Notes: generated from the letters alone by a model not told the origin. 64,000 bases of DNA from Methanolobus vulcani (GCF_006546655.1 NZ_VIAQ01000012.1:62001-126000), one strand, 5' to 3'; positions 19,133 to 28,673 are shown, numbered from the stretch's first letter. Translations and numbers: made by a program.

Positions 19133-19513
19133 TCAAAGAACTGTTACGTCACCGCTATTATCCACCACAATCTCAAGCTCACCCTCATATTCAGATACCA
19201 TTCCAAATATAAGCACCCGGTCGTTTACTTTTACCATCGAATCAACATCTTTTGACCCGCTGCCTGATGGCACAAACACTTTAACTACACCGGAACCATA
19301 ATCCACGTCCATCAAAAGGTGATCGCCTGAATAAGTGAAGCCTTTTGTAAGAATATCACCTTCGAGTTCTACTTCATCACCCGGAACTGAAGAGGAACTA
19401 TAAGACATAGTACTACTTTCTGAATTATCAGAATAAAAGAAAGTGTATGCGATGGCTAAAGAAAAAAGAGCCATGCATAGTATGATCACTACGATCTTTT
19501 CTTCTTTTTCCAT
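19133..19513 (-). CDS. Membrane-anchored OB-fold-like protein, 126 aa
   Basis: Residues 7-28 (IVVIILCMALFSLAIAYTFF) form a single membrane anchor. A Ser-rich linker follows, then an 80-residue beta-rich domain (VELEGDILTKGF, VVKVFVPSG, VNDRVLIFGMVSEYEGELEIVV) that resembles an OB fold of the tRNA-anticodon type. It would face outward or inward depending on topology, which is not determined. The function is unknown. It starts 12 nt after the upstream FKBP lipoprotein gene and is probably co-transcribed with it. Confidence 0.65.
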   Translation of the reverse strand: MEKEEKIVVIILCMALFSLAIAYTFFYSDNSESSTMSYSSSSVPGDEVELEGDILTKGFTYSGDHLLMDVDYGSGVVKVFVPSGSGSKDVDSMVKVNDRVLIFGMVSEYEGELEIVVDNSGDVTVL

Positions 19514-19525
19514 ATATATGACCTA

Positions 19526-20074
19526 TCAGGCATTTTCAGGATTATTTATAGAAACAATTTCAACCTCAAATGTAAGACTCTTGCCAGCAAGTCGATGGTT
19601 AAAGTCAACTGTTACATTGGTTTCATTGACATCTGTAATAACACAAGAATAACCTGGTATTGATTCCCCAATAACAGGTGTAATATTTGCAGCTTCAAAG
19701 TCTTCAATCTTATATGAGATAATGCGTGCATCCTGCACTTCACCGTAAGCTTCTTCTGGCGGGATAGTGACAGTCTTATTTTCACCAACTTTCATGTCAA
19801 TGACAGCATTATCAAAACCATCGATCATCTGACCGGCACCTACTATAAAGTAAATAGGACTGTAGTCCCTGCGAGAATTATAAATTCCATTTTCTTCAGC
19901 AACATCTGCTTTTGAGGTATCAAAAACAGTTCCATCTTCAAGCATACCTGTGTAATTCACAGAAACATTATCACCGATCTGAACTACCCGGGAATTTTCT
20001 GAATTGCCAGAATCCGTACAACCACTTGCCAGTAGCATACATATCAAAAGTAAAAAAAGGATTATTTTCTTCAC
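19526..20074 (-). CDS. FKBP/SlyD-type peptidyl-prolyl isomerase lipoprotein
   Basis: A 182-residue exported protein. A hydrophobic signal peptide ends in a lipobox (LLASGC, Cys19), so the mature protein should be lipid anchored on the outer face of the membrane. The FKBP domain starts GDNVSVNYTGMLEDGTVFDTS and includes FIVGAGQMIDGFDNAV and the VTIPPEEAYGE segment that leads into a SlyD-like inserted flap. It ends in NHRLAGKSLTFEVEIVSI. It probably assists folding of exported proteins. It pairs with the downstream OB-fold protein. Confidence 0.9.
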   Translation of the reverse strand: MKKIILFLLLICMLLASGCTDSGNSENSRVVQIGDNVSVNYTGMLEDGTVFDTSKADVAEENGIYNSRRDYSPIYFIVGAGQMIDGFDNAVIDMKVGENKTVTIPPEEAYGEVQDARIISYKIEDFEAANITPVIGESIPGYSCVITDVNETNVTVDFNHRLAGKSLTFEVEIVSINNPENA

Positions 20075-20263
20075 ATAATCACCATCTAATCAATTAATAA
20101 ATTTCATAATACAAGAAGCAGACCTCACAACCCACATCAAGAATTATTTTTATGGATAAAAGAAGTAGAGTTTTTCTATATAAGGTTACTGAAAAAAAGA
20201 TCATTTTAAACTATTTTGCTGTTAGTAGATATATTTACGGATATAATTTGTTAAGAAAAGATT

Positions 20264-20273
20264 AATATATAAA
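20264..20273 (+). promoter_or_regulatory. TATA box of the archaellin gene
   Basis: AATATATAAA fits the archaeal TATA consensus and predicts transcription from about 20295, leaving a leader of about 48 nt that contains GGTGA at 20333-20337. Confidence 0.6.
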
Positions 20274-20342
20274 ACAACACTATAATTAGTGTGCAATTGT
20301 TGCCAGTATGACAACCAATAAATCAATTCACCGGTGAACCTG

Positions 20343-21170
20343 ATGCGACAAAAATCAAAAATTAAAAAACTTAGTTCACACACAAATGCTCAAATTGGAA
20401 TCGGAACTCTTATCATATTTATTGCAATGGTTCTTGTCGCAGCCGTGGCTGCCTCAGTATTGATAACCACATCAGGAGTCCTTCAACAGGATGCACAGCA
20501 AACCGGAAATGAAGCTACTAAAGAAGTTTCATCAAACCTTATGATACAAAAGATTGAAGGATTCAGGGCAAGGAACAGCAGTACAGACATGGCAAATACA
20601 GTTGATCTTCTGAAAATAACCTTGGGACTGAGTGCTGCAAGCGAGCCTGTTGACCTTTCAGCAGTTGTTATAAGCATTACAGACGGATACAAAACCAATA
20701 ATGTAATCTATGCAGGTAATAAGAATAGCCTCGCACCGCGTGCAGACTTTGACGGAAATATGTCAGGATTCAGTACAGACAAGGATGTAAATCTTCGCAA
20801 ACTTGTGACTGAAAACACCACAATAGGTAATTCCGAGATTAATGTAACCTACACAAACGCAGAATATTATTTTACAGTCGATACCATCAGAGATGAAGAT
20901 AGCTCATTTACTCAGAACACACCAGTTATCACAACAGGAGATTTTGTAGTAATCTATGTGTCTACAACATCACCGAACTCTGCCAGTACAGGATACTCGT
21001 CACTACATGGAATGAATGTTACATCCTCACTACAGTCTTCAGGGCTCATACTTGAACCCCGTGCTACTGTTAACCTGGCAATGACACCCGAAGCAGGTGC
21101 GTCAATAAATGCAAACTTCATTCTCCCTACAACATTTGGAAGCTACGAAGCGGTGCAACTTTATCCGTAA
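20343..21170 (+). CDS. flaB: Archaellin (archaeal flagellin)
   Basis: A 275-residue precursor with a type III (prepilin-like) signal. A basic N-terminus (KSKIKK) is followed by NAQIG and the hydrophobic IGTLIIFIAMVLVAAVAASV, so cleavage by the prepilin peptidase is expected after Gly19. The remainder is the beta-rich, Ser/Thr/Asn-rich surface domain with several N-X-S/T sites. The ATG at 20343 follows GGTGA at a spacing of 5 nt; a GTG three codons upstream overlaps that site. No archaellum motor or accessory genes (flaC-J) are adjacent, so this copy stands alone. Confidence 0.9.
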   Translation: MRQKSKIKKLSSHTNAQIGIGTLIIFIAMVLVAAVAASVLITTSGVLQQDAQQTGNEATKEVSSNLMIQKIEGFRARNSSTDMANTVDLLKITLGLSAASEPVDLSAVVISITDGYKTNNVIYAGNKNSLAPRADFDGNMSGFSTDKDVNLRKLVTENTTIGNSEINVTYTNAEYYFTVDTIRDEDSSFTQNTPVITTGDFVVIYVSTTSPNSASTGYSSLHGMNVTSSLQSSGLILEPRATVNLAMTPEAGASINANFILPTTFGSYEAVQLYP

Positions 21171-21249
21171 AGAAATCCGCATCTCAGGAACTGATGTTTA
21201 AAAAAATAGTGTGATGGACTTGCAGAGTCTAGCTGCAACACCATATATA

Positions 21250-21278
21250 AAAGGAAAAGGCACTTTTTTCAAAGTGCC
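21250..21278 (-). terminator. Terminator between archaellin and the CobN-like gene
   Basis: GGCACTTT (21259-21266) and AAAGTGCC (21271-21278) form a perfect 8 bp stem with a 4 nt loop, 12 nt beyond the CobN-like stop. T-rich sequence follows on the minus strand and A7 flanks the other side (T7 on the minus strand before the stem; poly-A on plus). It probably ends the minus-strand transcript. Confidence 0.65.
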
Positions 21279-21290
21279 AAAAAAAGTTAT

Positions 21291-24200
21291 TCAGATTTTC
21301 TTTCTTCTCCAGAATCCAAGATATATGACTCCCACAACCCCCATTACAAATATTGATGCAATGATGTCCGAGCTTGAGAAAGAAAAACTGCTGCTTTGCA
21401 CAGGGATTACACTTTCCTTTGTCATTTCATAGCCTTCAATATAGTTATCCGGAGTTGATTTTGCAGAATCGTCTACAAGAGTGTCATAATCCGTTCCAGC
21501 TCCTGCTGAATCTGCCATCATAGTCTGGTTTGATGAACCTGCAGCCATTGCTCTTTGGATAGAGTTAAGAGAGTCATCATGTGTTTGCAATGAACTGGTG
21601 TCAGTCTGTTGCTGTGTCGTAAATTCATCTCTCAGGGTAGCCTCATACATCAATTTATTGTATGCCGCCTGCATTTCCGGGGTGACTCCTGCTGCCTGCA
21701 TCTGGCCATCTATGAAATCAGCCAGCTGTGCATTACCACACGTGTGATGACAGCAGGTAACTCCATTTTCTACTACAGATTCCACATATTCTTCCACAAG
21801 GGTCCGCAGCTGTTCATCAGAGGCATCCCAGTAAGGATTGCCTTCTCCATCTGTTTTCCTTATTGCTTCAAGCATCCTGGCATTCATTGACTGTTTAGCC
21901 CATGGGTTTGCCCCCTGGAACCATTCATCCAGGCCAAGATTATACTTATCCAGAACATAGACATCATAGAATTCGTCCCACATATCATCCGATATCTCAC
22001 CTGGTAGTGTGACTCCCAATCCAAAGAAATCTTCAAGTACACTATCTATCTCACTCGCTCCAGTATAATCGTGCCCCATCATACCTTCGATCCATTTAGG
22101 ATTGAAGTACCTGGAACGAAGATCCCTTGTAAGGAATTCACTAAGTGTCTCTACACAAGCTTCATTTGGATTTTTGAGATTTGCGATATACATTTCAGGT
22201 GTATAGCCTGAAATATTTCTCACAGCCATTCCAAATCCACCGAAGAACTCGTACACATGATCAAAGACAACACTGCCGCTTCCACGATTATCGTTGCCAC
22301 TGCGACTGAACATCACAGCATCTGTATTGGAAAGTACTGACCTGAAAACGTTTCCATCACAATTGCCCCATATTTCGTCACCATAGGCATAGCTCATGGA
22401 GTCTATGTAAAGATTGGCAAGTTCACTTTCATCCTCCCAGGTACCGCTGGCACTTACGGCTTCTCTGAATCCACCGGCTCCCCAGCTTCCTTCATCGGGT
22501 CCGAATACTCTGCACATTGAAAGCTGCCTTGCATCTTCTTCTGAATAGTTGCCTGTAGCCATCAATGCCTCATAGATCAGATCGGAGTTCTCACTGACGT
22601 AATTTGCATATAAAGAGCTATCTTCTATAGCTGCCAGACGTGCACCCCTGTCCATAAGCTCAACCTGCCATTTCCAGTTATCACGATAGATACCAGTCAT
22701 GGTGACAACAGCATCTATTCTGGGCCTTTTAAGTTCATCCTCCGGAATTATCTCCACATCGATCACATTGCCGGAAGAATCCCACACAGGCCGAACGCCC
22801 ATCATGTAAAGAATCTCAGACTCCATGACACCTTTGTGCCTCATTGATTCACCGGACCAGAGTACAAAACCGACCTTTCCTGGATATTCTCCATTCTGAC
22901 TAACCCATTCATCCAGGAATGCATCCACAAGAGTCATTCCGGCATCCCAAGCCTCTTCTGTTGGTACAAGGCTTGGATTGAATGCAAAGAAGTTCTTTCC
23001 GGTAGGCAGTACATCTGGACTTCTAACCGGGTCATCTCCTAGAGCCGGAGTGATATATTGGCCGTCCAGAGCATTGAGCATGCTCTGTATCTCCTCATCC
23101 TTGCATGCCTTGATGTTCTCAGCATACAGGATGGCAAGGTCCAGGTCATCTACAACCTGATCTTGCTCTTTAGTAATATCCGCCTGAGTCTGGACGATGA
23201 TCACAATGCTTCCGGGCTGATCCATATATCCCATTTGTCCACTGGAATATACTTTACCTGAGACAGATGCACTGCCTATAAGGGAGAGTACCACATCAGC
23301 ATCGTTATTGTTGTCAACCTGAAGTTCAAGATCCAGTCCTTCAACAGACTCAGCGGATTGAATTGTAACCGTCGTTTCCCCGATCATCCAGAATTGCATT
23401 TCACTAATGTAGTTAATTGCAATTACAGTGTATTCCCCATCTGTAAGACCCGTGAACCGGTAAGTTCCCTCAAAGTCACTTTCAGTGACATTCAGAACCT
23501 CTGTACCTTGTTTGAGCACAACAATGGAACCTGATCGGTTTGTCAAACCATTATAGCCATTTGCAAAAGTCTTTCCTGAGATTGATGCGATCGGCAGTTC
23601 TGAAAGGATAGCATCTACCTCGTCAAGACTATCTGTCTTTAACTCGATGTTCTGATCTGCAATATCCTGCCCTGATGAAATGCTGACCGTCGTTTCCCCA
23701 ATCATCCAGAAATTCATGTCATCGCTATAGTAAATAGCAACTACAGTGTATTCCCCGTCGGCAAGCTCCGTGAACTGGTAAGCTCCTTCTGAATCGCTTA
23801 CAGTTACTTCCAGAACCTCTGTACCATGTTTGAGTGCAACGTAGGATCCTGATAGATATTTCAAACCCATGGGGCTATTTGCAAACGTCTTTCCTGAGAT
23901 AGATGCATCACCTATCAGCCTTGCATCATTCAGAAGGCTCAGTACGTGATCGAGCTCTTCGTGATCTGAAACAATACAGATATCCTTGTCAAACACGTCC
24001 TGGTCATTCTCTATGTGAAGACTTTCTTTGTTTACCATCCAGAAATTCATTGCATCTATATACTTAGCTGCATAGACCGTATAATCTCCGTCCTTGACGT
24101 TACTGAACTCGTATGCTCCATATTCATCACACGTTGTTGATGCAACAACATTTGTTACATAGCCTGAAGTATCGAACCGACTTGTAATTGCATCGGTCGG

Positions 24201-27200
24201 AGATATCTCATTGAGAAGAACATCTTCTAAGAGATAATCAAGGATATTTGGTGAATGTGCAACGTCCACTTCATCTGGATCGTCACATATTGCTTCGACA
24301 TGCTCTTCAAAATCCTGTCCAAGCATTGATTTAACCATAGCTATTACCTCTTTATCATCCATCTGCTCACCGAGGATATGTAGGCCATAGGGTATGTATT
24401 CACTTGCAAGTTCATGCAGGTAGTCATGCACCGGACCTGTCAGAACAAAACTATCAAACTCTGTTTTATCCATATCTTCAAGATCGTCTGCAGAAACATT
24501 GAACTCCTGTTCGAAATTAAGTTCATCGTATGTTTCTATAATCGATCTCTTGTATATCTCAGCCATGACCGGGTCTTCTTCTGTCTCGTAATAATGCATC
24601 TTGTCATGCAGAAGAGTGAGATTACCGTACAGGCCTGCACTGACGATGGCAGGTGTTGCATGGTCTACCATTACAGCATTACCTCTTCTCTTTGCCGTAA
24701 TTCCCTCTCCGATGCCTCCTACATCGTAGAGATACACTACAGGCGTATCCTGTATCAGAATAGCTGGCCAGCAGGTCTTTACAGAAAGGCTTGTGCCTTT
24801 GCCCTGCAGCCATTCCTGCGTGCCATGGCGTCCGAAGTGGACAATGGAATCAGCGTCGAATCCGTTATTGAGCCAGAGGTAGAATGCAATATAGTGGTGG
24901 GAAGGAGGCATTGTCTGGTCATGATAAAGAAGGGTATCATCTTGTGAGAAACCTCTTGTAGGCTGAGGAAGAACAAGGACGTTTCCAACTTCTATCTTCG
25001 GGAAGACAAAGTATTTTCCACTCTCGTTCTCATATACCATTTCCGGGCCGGGTGCTTCTCCCCATGTGTCAAGTACACTTTGCCTTGCTTCTGGCTCGAT
25101 TTCACTGTTGAACCATTCCAGGTAAGTCTCCACAGGCAACAGCTCGACATCATAGTTCTCCACCATGTATTCAAGTTCGCCGGGTGCCCACACTCCGATA
25201 TTCCTTCCCTGCTCAAGCACAGTTTCCAGGAATTCGGATTCGTTAAGTTGTGTTCCGCCAAGGTCATAAACGCTCTGGTTCATAGCATTGAGCAGGTTCG
25301 GTATACTGGGGGCGACATCCAGGTTGCTTGCTACCAGTGCCGACTGCTTTCCATGAGCATAGTAGATAACAGCAACTTTCTTGTTTTCCTCCTCAATGTG
25401 CCGCAAGTCTATCCAGCTAACTGTCCTGTCCACCAGCCAATCTACCTGGTAGTCAATAGGCTTGAGTACTCTAGCACCTAAGTTTTCATCGTATTCCTGA
25501 CCTCCAACTACTATGGACTCGATCTCACCACCGATCTCCATAATCGGAATCTGGTACTGGAACCAGCAATCCTGACCGGTACTGGAATTTCCCCATTCTT
25601 CAATAGTACCCTGATAGATGATACCGTTGATAACAGGAACATTTGCTTCCTGCAGATATTCTGTGTTCCTCACTGCAGAGGACATGATCCATACACCTTT
25701 TCCAAGATCAATGAATGCGTCTGTTTTCCATTCATTGTCAACTGTGAAGAAATCGTATGCTTTATCTGAATACAGAACATCCGGCCTGTAGGCTGGGATG
25801 GTGTTAATACCTCTGGATTCCAGCTCCCTTATTACGCTTTCTGTGACACTATCACATACTCCTTCATCATAGGCAGTGAAGAAAGTTATGCCGATTGTGT
25901 AATTATCGGGGTTATACACATGGTGAGTTCCGGTGTCTCCTTCATACCATTCCAGATATGATTCCAGATCATCAAAAACGGTGTTGGCATCCGGATGATA
26001 TATACCCACCTCCGGCATCATGGAAGGTTCCTCGATCTGTATTGTGCCATCATATTCACTGAAAGGTCTTGAAAGGTCCACTACTGAAAGATAGGTGATC
26101 AGACGAATGACATTTCCATCATATTCTTCATCCCAATAATCAGCAATATATGGATGAGCTGTATGATTTACTGTCCCTACACCATAATTCCAGTCAACCA
26201 CCTGTACGTCAGATTTTGTGTTTTCCATCATTTCGAGTATCTGTGGCTTCAGATTCTCTCCCAGGAAGCTCATCCCTCCCTTTCTGGATATGAATATGAT
26301 GTCATACATACCCATATCGATGCTATCGTCGAATGGACTATAAAGGTTATCGACAACATTCATACGATAGCTTCCATAGACATCGATGTTTTGCATACCC
26401 ATTTCTGTGGTTGCATCTTTGAGCCTGCACGTCTCTTGTGCACCGATGGCCAGGAATAAGATATTCTTATCTTTGTATGTTTCAGGAAGTTTTGTTGTGA
26501 TAAAGTCCTTCTTAATCTCTGTACCGGCATCATCCGGAGTTGTTATCGTAAGTGTTACAGTATAACTTCCCACACTATCATAAACATGGAAAGGATTCTG
26601 TGTGGTTGAGTTTGTTCCATCTCCAAAATCCCAGAACCATGAGGTAGCATTCTCTGATTCATCTGTGAACTGAACTGCAAGTGGTGCATCACCGGAAGTT
26701 GTATTTGCAGAGAATTTAGCAACTGGGTGTGATGTTGATTGGTCTGATATTTCAGATACCCGTTTAAGCAGAGTAACAGTTACATCAGATATACCTACTA
26801 AAGGCCCTACTCCTCCTGGTGTTGAAAGCGTCTTTCCTGAAATGGCAGCTCTGTCCATCAATGATAGTATTGGTTCCTGTGCTCCAGCTTCAGCAAATCC
26901 AAGGGTCAAATTGGCATTGGCAATGTCCTGACCATCCTCAATGGTAACATCTGCTTCATCCATAAGCCATTTTCCACCCATTGCAGGTGTGTACATAATG
27001 GCAACAAGCTGGTAATCTCCATTTGGAACATCGCTAAATGAATAATCTCCATTGATGTCACTGGTCGTGTTTGCCACAAGTTCAGATTCTGTTTTGAGCA
27101 CAACATTTACATCAGATATACCCACTAAAGGCCCTACTCCTCCTGGTGTTGAAAGTGTCGTTCCCGAAATGGCAGCTCTGTCCATCAATGATAGTATTGG

Positions 27201-27827
27201 CTCCTGTGCTCCAGCTTCAGCAAATCCAAGGGTCAAATTAGCATTGGCAATGTCCTGACCATCCTCAATGGTAACGTCTGCTTCATCCATAAGCCATTTT
27301 CCACCCATTGCAGGTGTGTACATAATGGCAACAAGCTGGTAATCTCCATTTGGAACATCGCTAAATGAATAAACTCCATTGATGTCACTGGTCGTGTTTG
27401 CCACAAGTTCAGATTCTGTTTTGAGCACAACATTTACATCAGATATACCCACTAAAGGCCCTACTCCCCCTGGTGTTGAAAGTGTCGTTCCCGAAATGGC
27501 AGCTCTGTCCATCAATGATAGTATTGGTTCCTGTGCTCCAGCTTCAGCAAATCCAAGGGTCAAATTAGCATTGGCAATGTCCTGACCATCCTCAATGGTA
27601 ACATCTGCTTCATCCATAAGCCATTTTCCACCCATTGCAGGTGTGTACATAATGGCAACAAGCTGGTAATCCCCATTTGGAACATCGTTAAATGAGTAAT
27701 CTCCATTGATGTCACTGGTCGTGTTCGCTACTAGTTCCATGTTAAATTCTTCTGCCGATACCACTGTCGTTAGTGCTGCTAACAACAATATACTAAAGAG
27801 TAATGAAATTACATACTTATGCTGCAT
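21291..27827 (-). CDS. Exported CobN-like chelatase-family protein with PKD and repeat modules
   Basis: A 2178-residue protein. A signal peptide (MQHKYVISLLFSILLLAAL, ending near TVVSA) is followed by three 109-residue SdrD/carboxypeptidase-regulatory-like repeats (about 31-357), a PKD domain (about 362-445, WFWDFGDGTNSTTQNPFHVY) and the CobN/magnesium-chelatase H-subunit fold. That fold is interrupted at about 1210-1540 by further repeat modules (SGKTFANS, DGEYTVVAIYY) and resumes to about 2030 (KVGFVLWSGESMRHKG, FSRSGNDNRGSGSVVFDH). A CCHHTCGN motif lies near 2023. The C-terminus has a linker, one membrane helix (IIASIFVMGVVGVIYLGF) and RRKK. CobN normally acts in the cytosol; the signal peptide and anchor place this one outside the cell. 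A surface role in corrinoid or metal capture is inference. The ATG at 27827 has GGTGGT upstream. Confidence 0.88.
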   Translation of the reverse strand: MQHKYVISLLFSILLLAALTTVVSAEEFNMELVANTTSDINGDYSFNDVPNGDYQLVAIMYTPAMGGKWLMDEADVTIEDGQDIANANLTLGFAEAGAQEPILSLMDRAAISGTTLSTPGGVGPLVGISDVNVVLKTESELVANTTSDINGVYSFSDVPNGDYQLVAIMYTPAMGGKWLMDEADVTIEDGQDIANANLTLGFAEAGAQEPILSLMDRAAISGTTLSTPGGVGPLVGISDVNVVLKTESELVANTTSDINGDYSFSDVPNGDYQLVAIMYTPAMGGKWLMDEADVTIEDGQDIANANLTLGFAEAGAQEPILSLMDRAAISGKTLSTPGGVGPLVGISDVTVTLLKRVSEISDQSTSHPVAKFSANTTSGDAPLAVQFTDESENATSWFWDFGDGTNSTTQNPFHVYDSVGSYTVTLTITTPDDAGTEIKKDFITTKLPETYKDKNILFLAIGAQETCRLKDATTEMGMQNIDVYGSYRMNVVDNLYSPFDDSIDMGMYDIIFISRKGGMSFLGENLKPQILEMMENTKSDVQVVDWNYGVGTVNHTAHPYIADYWDEEYDGNVIRLITYLSVVDLSRPFSEYDGTIQIEEPSMMPEVGIYHPDANTVFDDLESYLEWYEGDTGTHHVYNPDNYTIGITFFTAYDEGVCDSVTESVIRELESRGINTIPAYRPDVLYSDKAYDFFTVDNEWKTDAFIDLGKGVWIMSSAVRNTEYLQEANVPVINGIIYQGTIEEWGNSSTGQDCWFQYQIPIMEIGGEIESIVVGGQEYDENLGARVLKPIDYQVDWLVDRTVSWIDLRHIEEENKKVAVIYYAHGKQSALVASNLDVAPSIPNLLNAMNQSVYDLGGTQLNESEFLETVLEQGRNIGVWAPGELEYMVENYDVELLPVETYLEWFNSEIEPEARQSVLDTWGEAPGPEMVYENESGKYFVFPKIEVGNVLVLPQPTRGFSQDDTLLYHDQTMPPSHHYIAFYLWLNNGFDADSIVHFGRHGTQEWLQGKGTSLSVKTCWPAILIQDTPVVYLYDVGGIGEGITAKRRGNAVMVDHATPAIVSAGLYGNLTLLHDKMHYYETEEDPVMAEIYKRSIIETYDELNFEQEFNVSADDLEDMDKTEFDSFVLTGPVHDYLHELASEYIPYGLHILGEQMDDKEVIAMVKSMLGQDFEEHVEAICDDPDEVDVAHSPNILDYLLEDVLLNEISPTDAITSRFDTSGYVTNVVASTTCDEYGAYEFSNVKDGDYTVYAAKYIDAMNFWMVNKESLHIENDQDVFDKDICIVSDHEELDHVLSLLNDARLIGDASISGKTFANSPMGLKYLSGSYVALKHGTEVLEVTVSDSEGAYQFTELADGEYTVVAIYYSDDMNFWMIGETTVSISSGQDIADQNIELKTDSLDEVDAILSELPIASISGKTFANGYNGLTNRSGSIVVLKQGTEVLNVTESDFEGTYRFTGLTDGEYTVIAINYISEMQFWMIGETTVTIQSAESVEGLDLELQVDNNNDADVVLSLIGSASVSGKVYSSGQMGYMDQPGSIVIIVQTQADITKEQDQVVDDLDLAILYAENIKACKDEEIQSMLNALDGQYITPALGDDPVRSPDVLPTGKNFFAFNPSLVPTEEAWDAGMTLVDAFLDEWVSQNGEYPGKVGFVLWSGESMRHKGVMESEILYMMGVRPVWDSSGNVIDVEIIPEDELKRPRIDAVVTMTGIYRDNWKWQVELMDRGARLAAIEDSSLYANYVSENSDLIYEALMATGNYSEEDARQLSMCRVFGPDEGSWGAGGFREAVSASGTWEDESELANLYIDSMSYAYGDEIWGNCDGNVFRSVLSNTDAVMFSRSGNDNRGSGSVVFDHVYEFFGGFGMAVRNISGYTPEMYIANLKNPNEACVETLSEFLTRDLRSRYFNPKWIEGMMGHDYTGASEIDSVLEDFFGLGVTLPGEISDDMWDEFYDVYVLDKYNLGLDEWFQGANPWAKQSMNARMLEAIRKTDGEGNPYWDASDEQLRTLVEEYVESVVENGVTCCHHTCGNAQLADFIDGQMQAAGVTPEMQAAYNKLMYEATLRDEFTTQQQTDTSSLQTHDDSLNSIQRAMAAGSSNQTMMADSAGAGTDYDTLVDDSAKSTPDNYIEGYEMTKESVIPVQSSSFSFSSSDIIASIFVMGVVGVIYLGFWRRKKI
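26757..27737 (-). repeat. Three 327 bp tandem repeats in the CobN-like gene
   Basis: Three in-frame copies of 327 bp occupy about 27411-27737, 27084-27410 and 26757-27083. Copies 1 and 2 differ at only a few, mostly synonymous, positions in the stretch compared; the third is slightly more diverged toward its end (for example GKTLSTPGG in place of GTTLSTPGG). Each encodes the module from ELVANTTSDING to VGPLVGISDVNVVLKTES. The near identity points to recent duplication or continuing gene conversion. Confidence 0.93.
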
Positions 27828-28420
27828 ATAACCACCCGGTAATGTACTACCACTCCTGAACTTGCTTGGAGGCTGCACAGGAGAAAGCGTAACTGGTATC
27901 TTTCAAAATATTAGTTCTCAAAACCTGTCATTCAAGGCTTTTTTCTTAATTTCGTTGAATAAATGAAGTTGCAAAAAGAGAATATTTTTTAAAATGACAC
28001 TCTTTTGTCCCAACCAATATATTACTCATACCAGCCATGAAGAGTATTGACTACATAATACATATAAGTATTTTGGATTATAATAGTTAGTAAATAATTT
28101 ACAAGTGAATCATACCCACCAAAAAAGTTCTTCTGAATTTGCTTATCCTCCAGAGTCCCGGGTATATGGCAGCAAGTGAGGCAATCCATAATCCGAATGG
28201 TATGTGTAAAATTGTTTATTAGAAAAGAATAATATCGTCCACCAATTTTTATGTTACACGTGAACAGAAGAAAGTTACTTACTCACTACCTAGTTCTTTA
28301 TTCAACACCACAAGTCAATGTAGTATTATCACACAATATATGAAATACCAATAGAAAGCGTTTCTTCGAATAATATGTTGTCAAAATCATAGTAAAGAAG
28401 TAGGGGTATTAAAAATAGTG
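27828..28420. other. Leader and intergenic region upstream of the CobN-like gene
   Basis: No protein gene is supported. A TATA-like element on the minus strand at 28016-28025 (GTAATATATT) would give the CobN-like mRNA a leader of about 165 nt with weak inverted repeats (CTCCTG with CAGGAG). I do not see a standard cobalamin riboswitch. A GC-richer patch at 28140-28200 stands out from AT-rich surroundings and can form a TATGG/CCATA stem; its meaning is unknown. Confidence 0.45.
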
Positions 28421-28495
28421 TGGTGGACTGGTCGGGAATTGAACCCGAGGCCTCTACCATGCCAAGGTAGCGATCTTCCCCTGATCTACCAGCCC
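28421..28495 (-). tRNA. tRNA-Ala (GGC anticodon)
   Basis: A complete cloverleaf on the minus strand. The anticodon loop reads TTGGCAT, giving GGC. The acceptor stem GGGCTGG pairs with CCAGTCC and contains the G3-U70 pair that marks alanine tRNAs; the discriminator is A and CCA is encoded. No intron is present. A TATA-like element (GAGATATAATG, about 28525-28535, minus strand) lies about 27 nt from a start just upstream. Confidence 0.97.
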
Positions 28496-28632
28496 GAAAT
28501 ATCAAGTGTTAGAAAGCATTATATCTCATAAAGCTAACGCCATAAAATTACAACGAACAAGTTCATTCAAAAAAAATTCTTTTGATTTTCGATTCCGAGC
28601 GAAACGTTAAAGTATCTGTATGCGTATTTGGA

Positions 28633-28655
28633 GTGTCGCGTGATGAAGGCGACAC
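28633..28655 (+). other. Perfect 7 bp hairpin in the tRNA-Ile leader
   Basis: GTGTCGC (28633-28639) and GCGACAC (28649-28655) enclose a 9 nt loop, ending 18 nt before the tRNA-Ile 5' end. A weak TATA-like element at about 28606-28615 would place the transcript start near this hairpin, so it may be part of the precursor leader (inference). Confidence 0.5.
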
Positions 28656-28673
28656 ACGAAAGACAGGCAAATT

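Noticed and set aside
21291-27827. Reading the CobN-like gene as a fusion artefact or frameshifted pair
   Set aside because: The frame is uninterrupted for 2178 codons, and signal peptide, inserted repeats and C-terminal anchor are consistent with one exported protein.
28140-28200. Possible cobalamin riboswitch before the CobN-like gene
   Set aside because: The expected B12-box and the conserved GCCACTG segment are absent on both strands.
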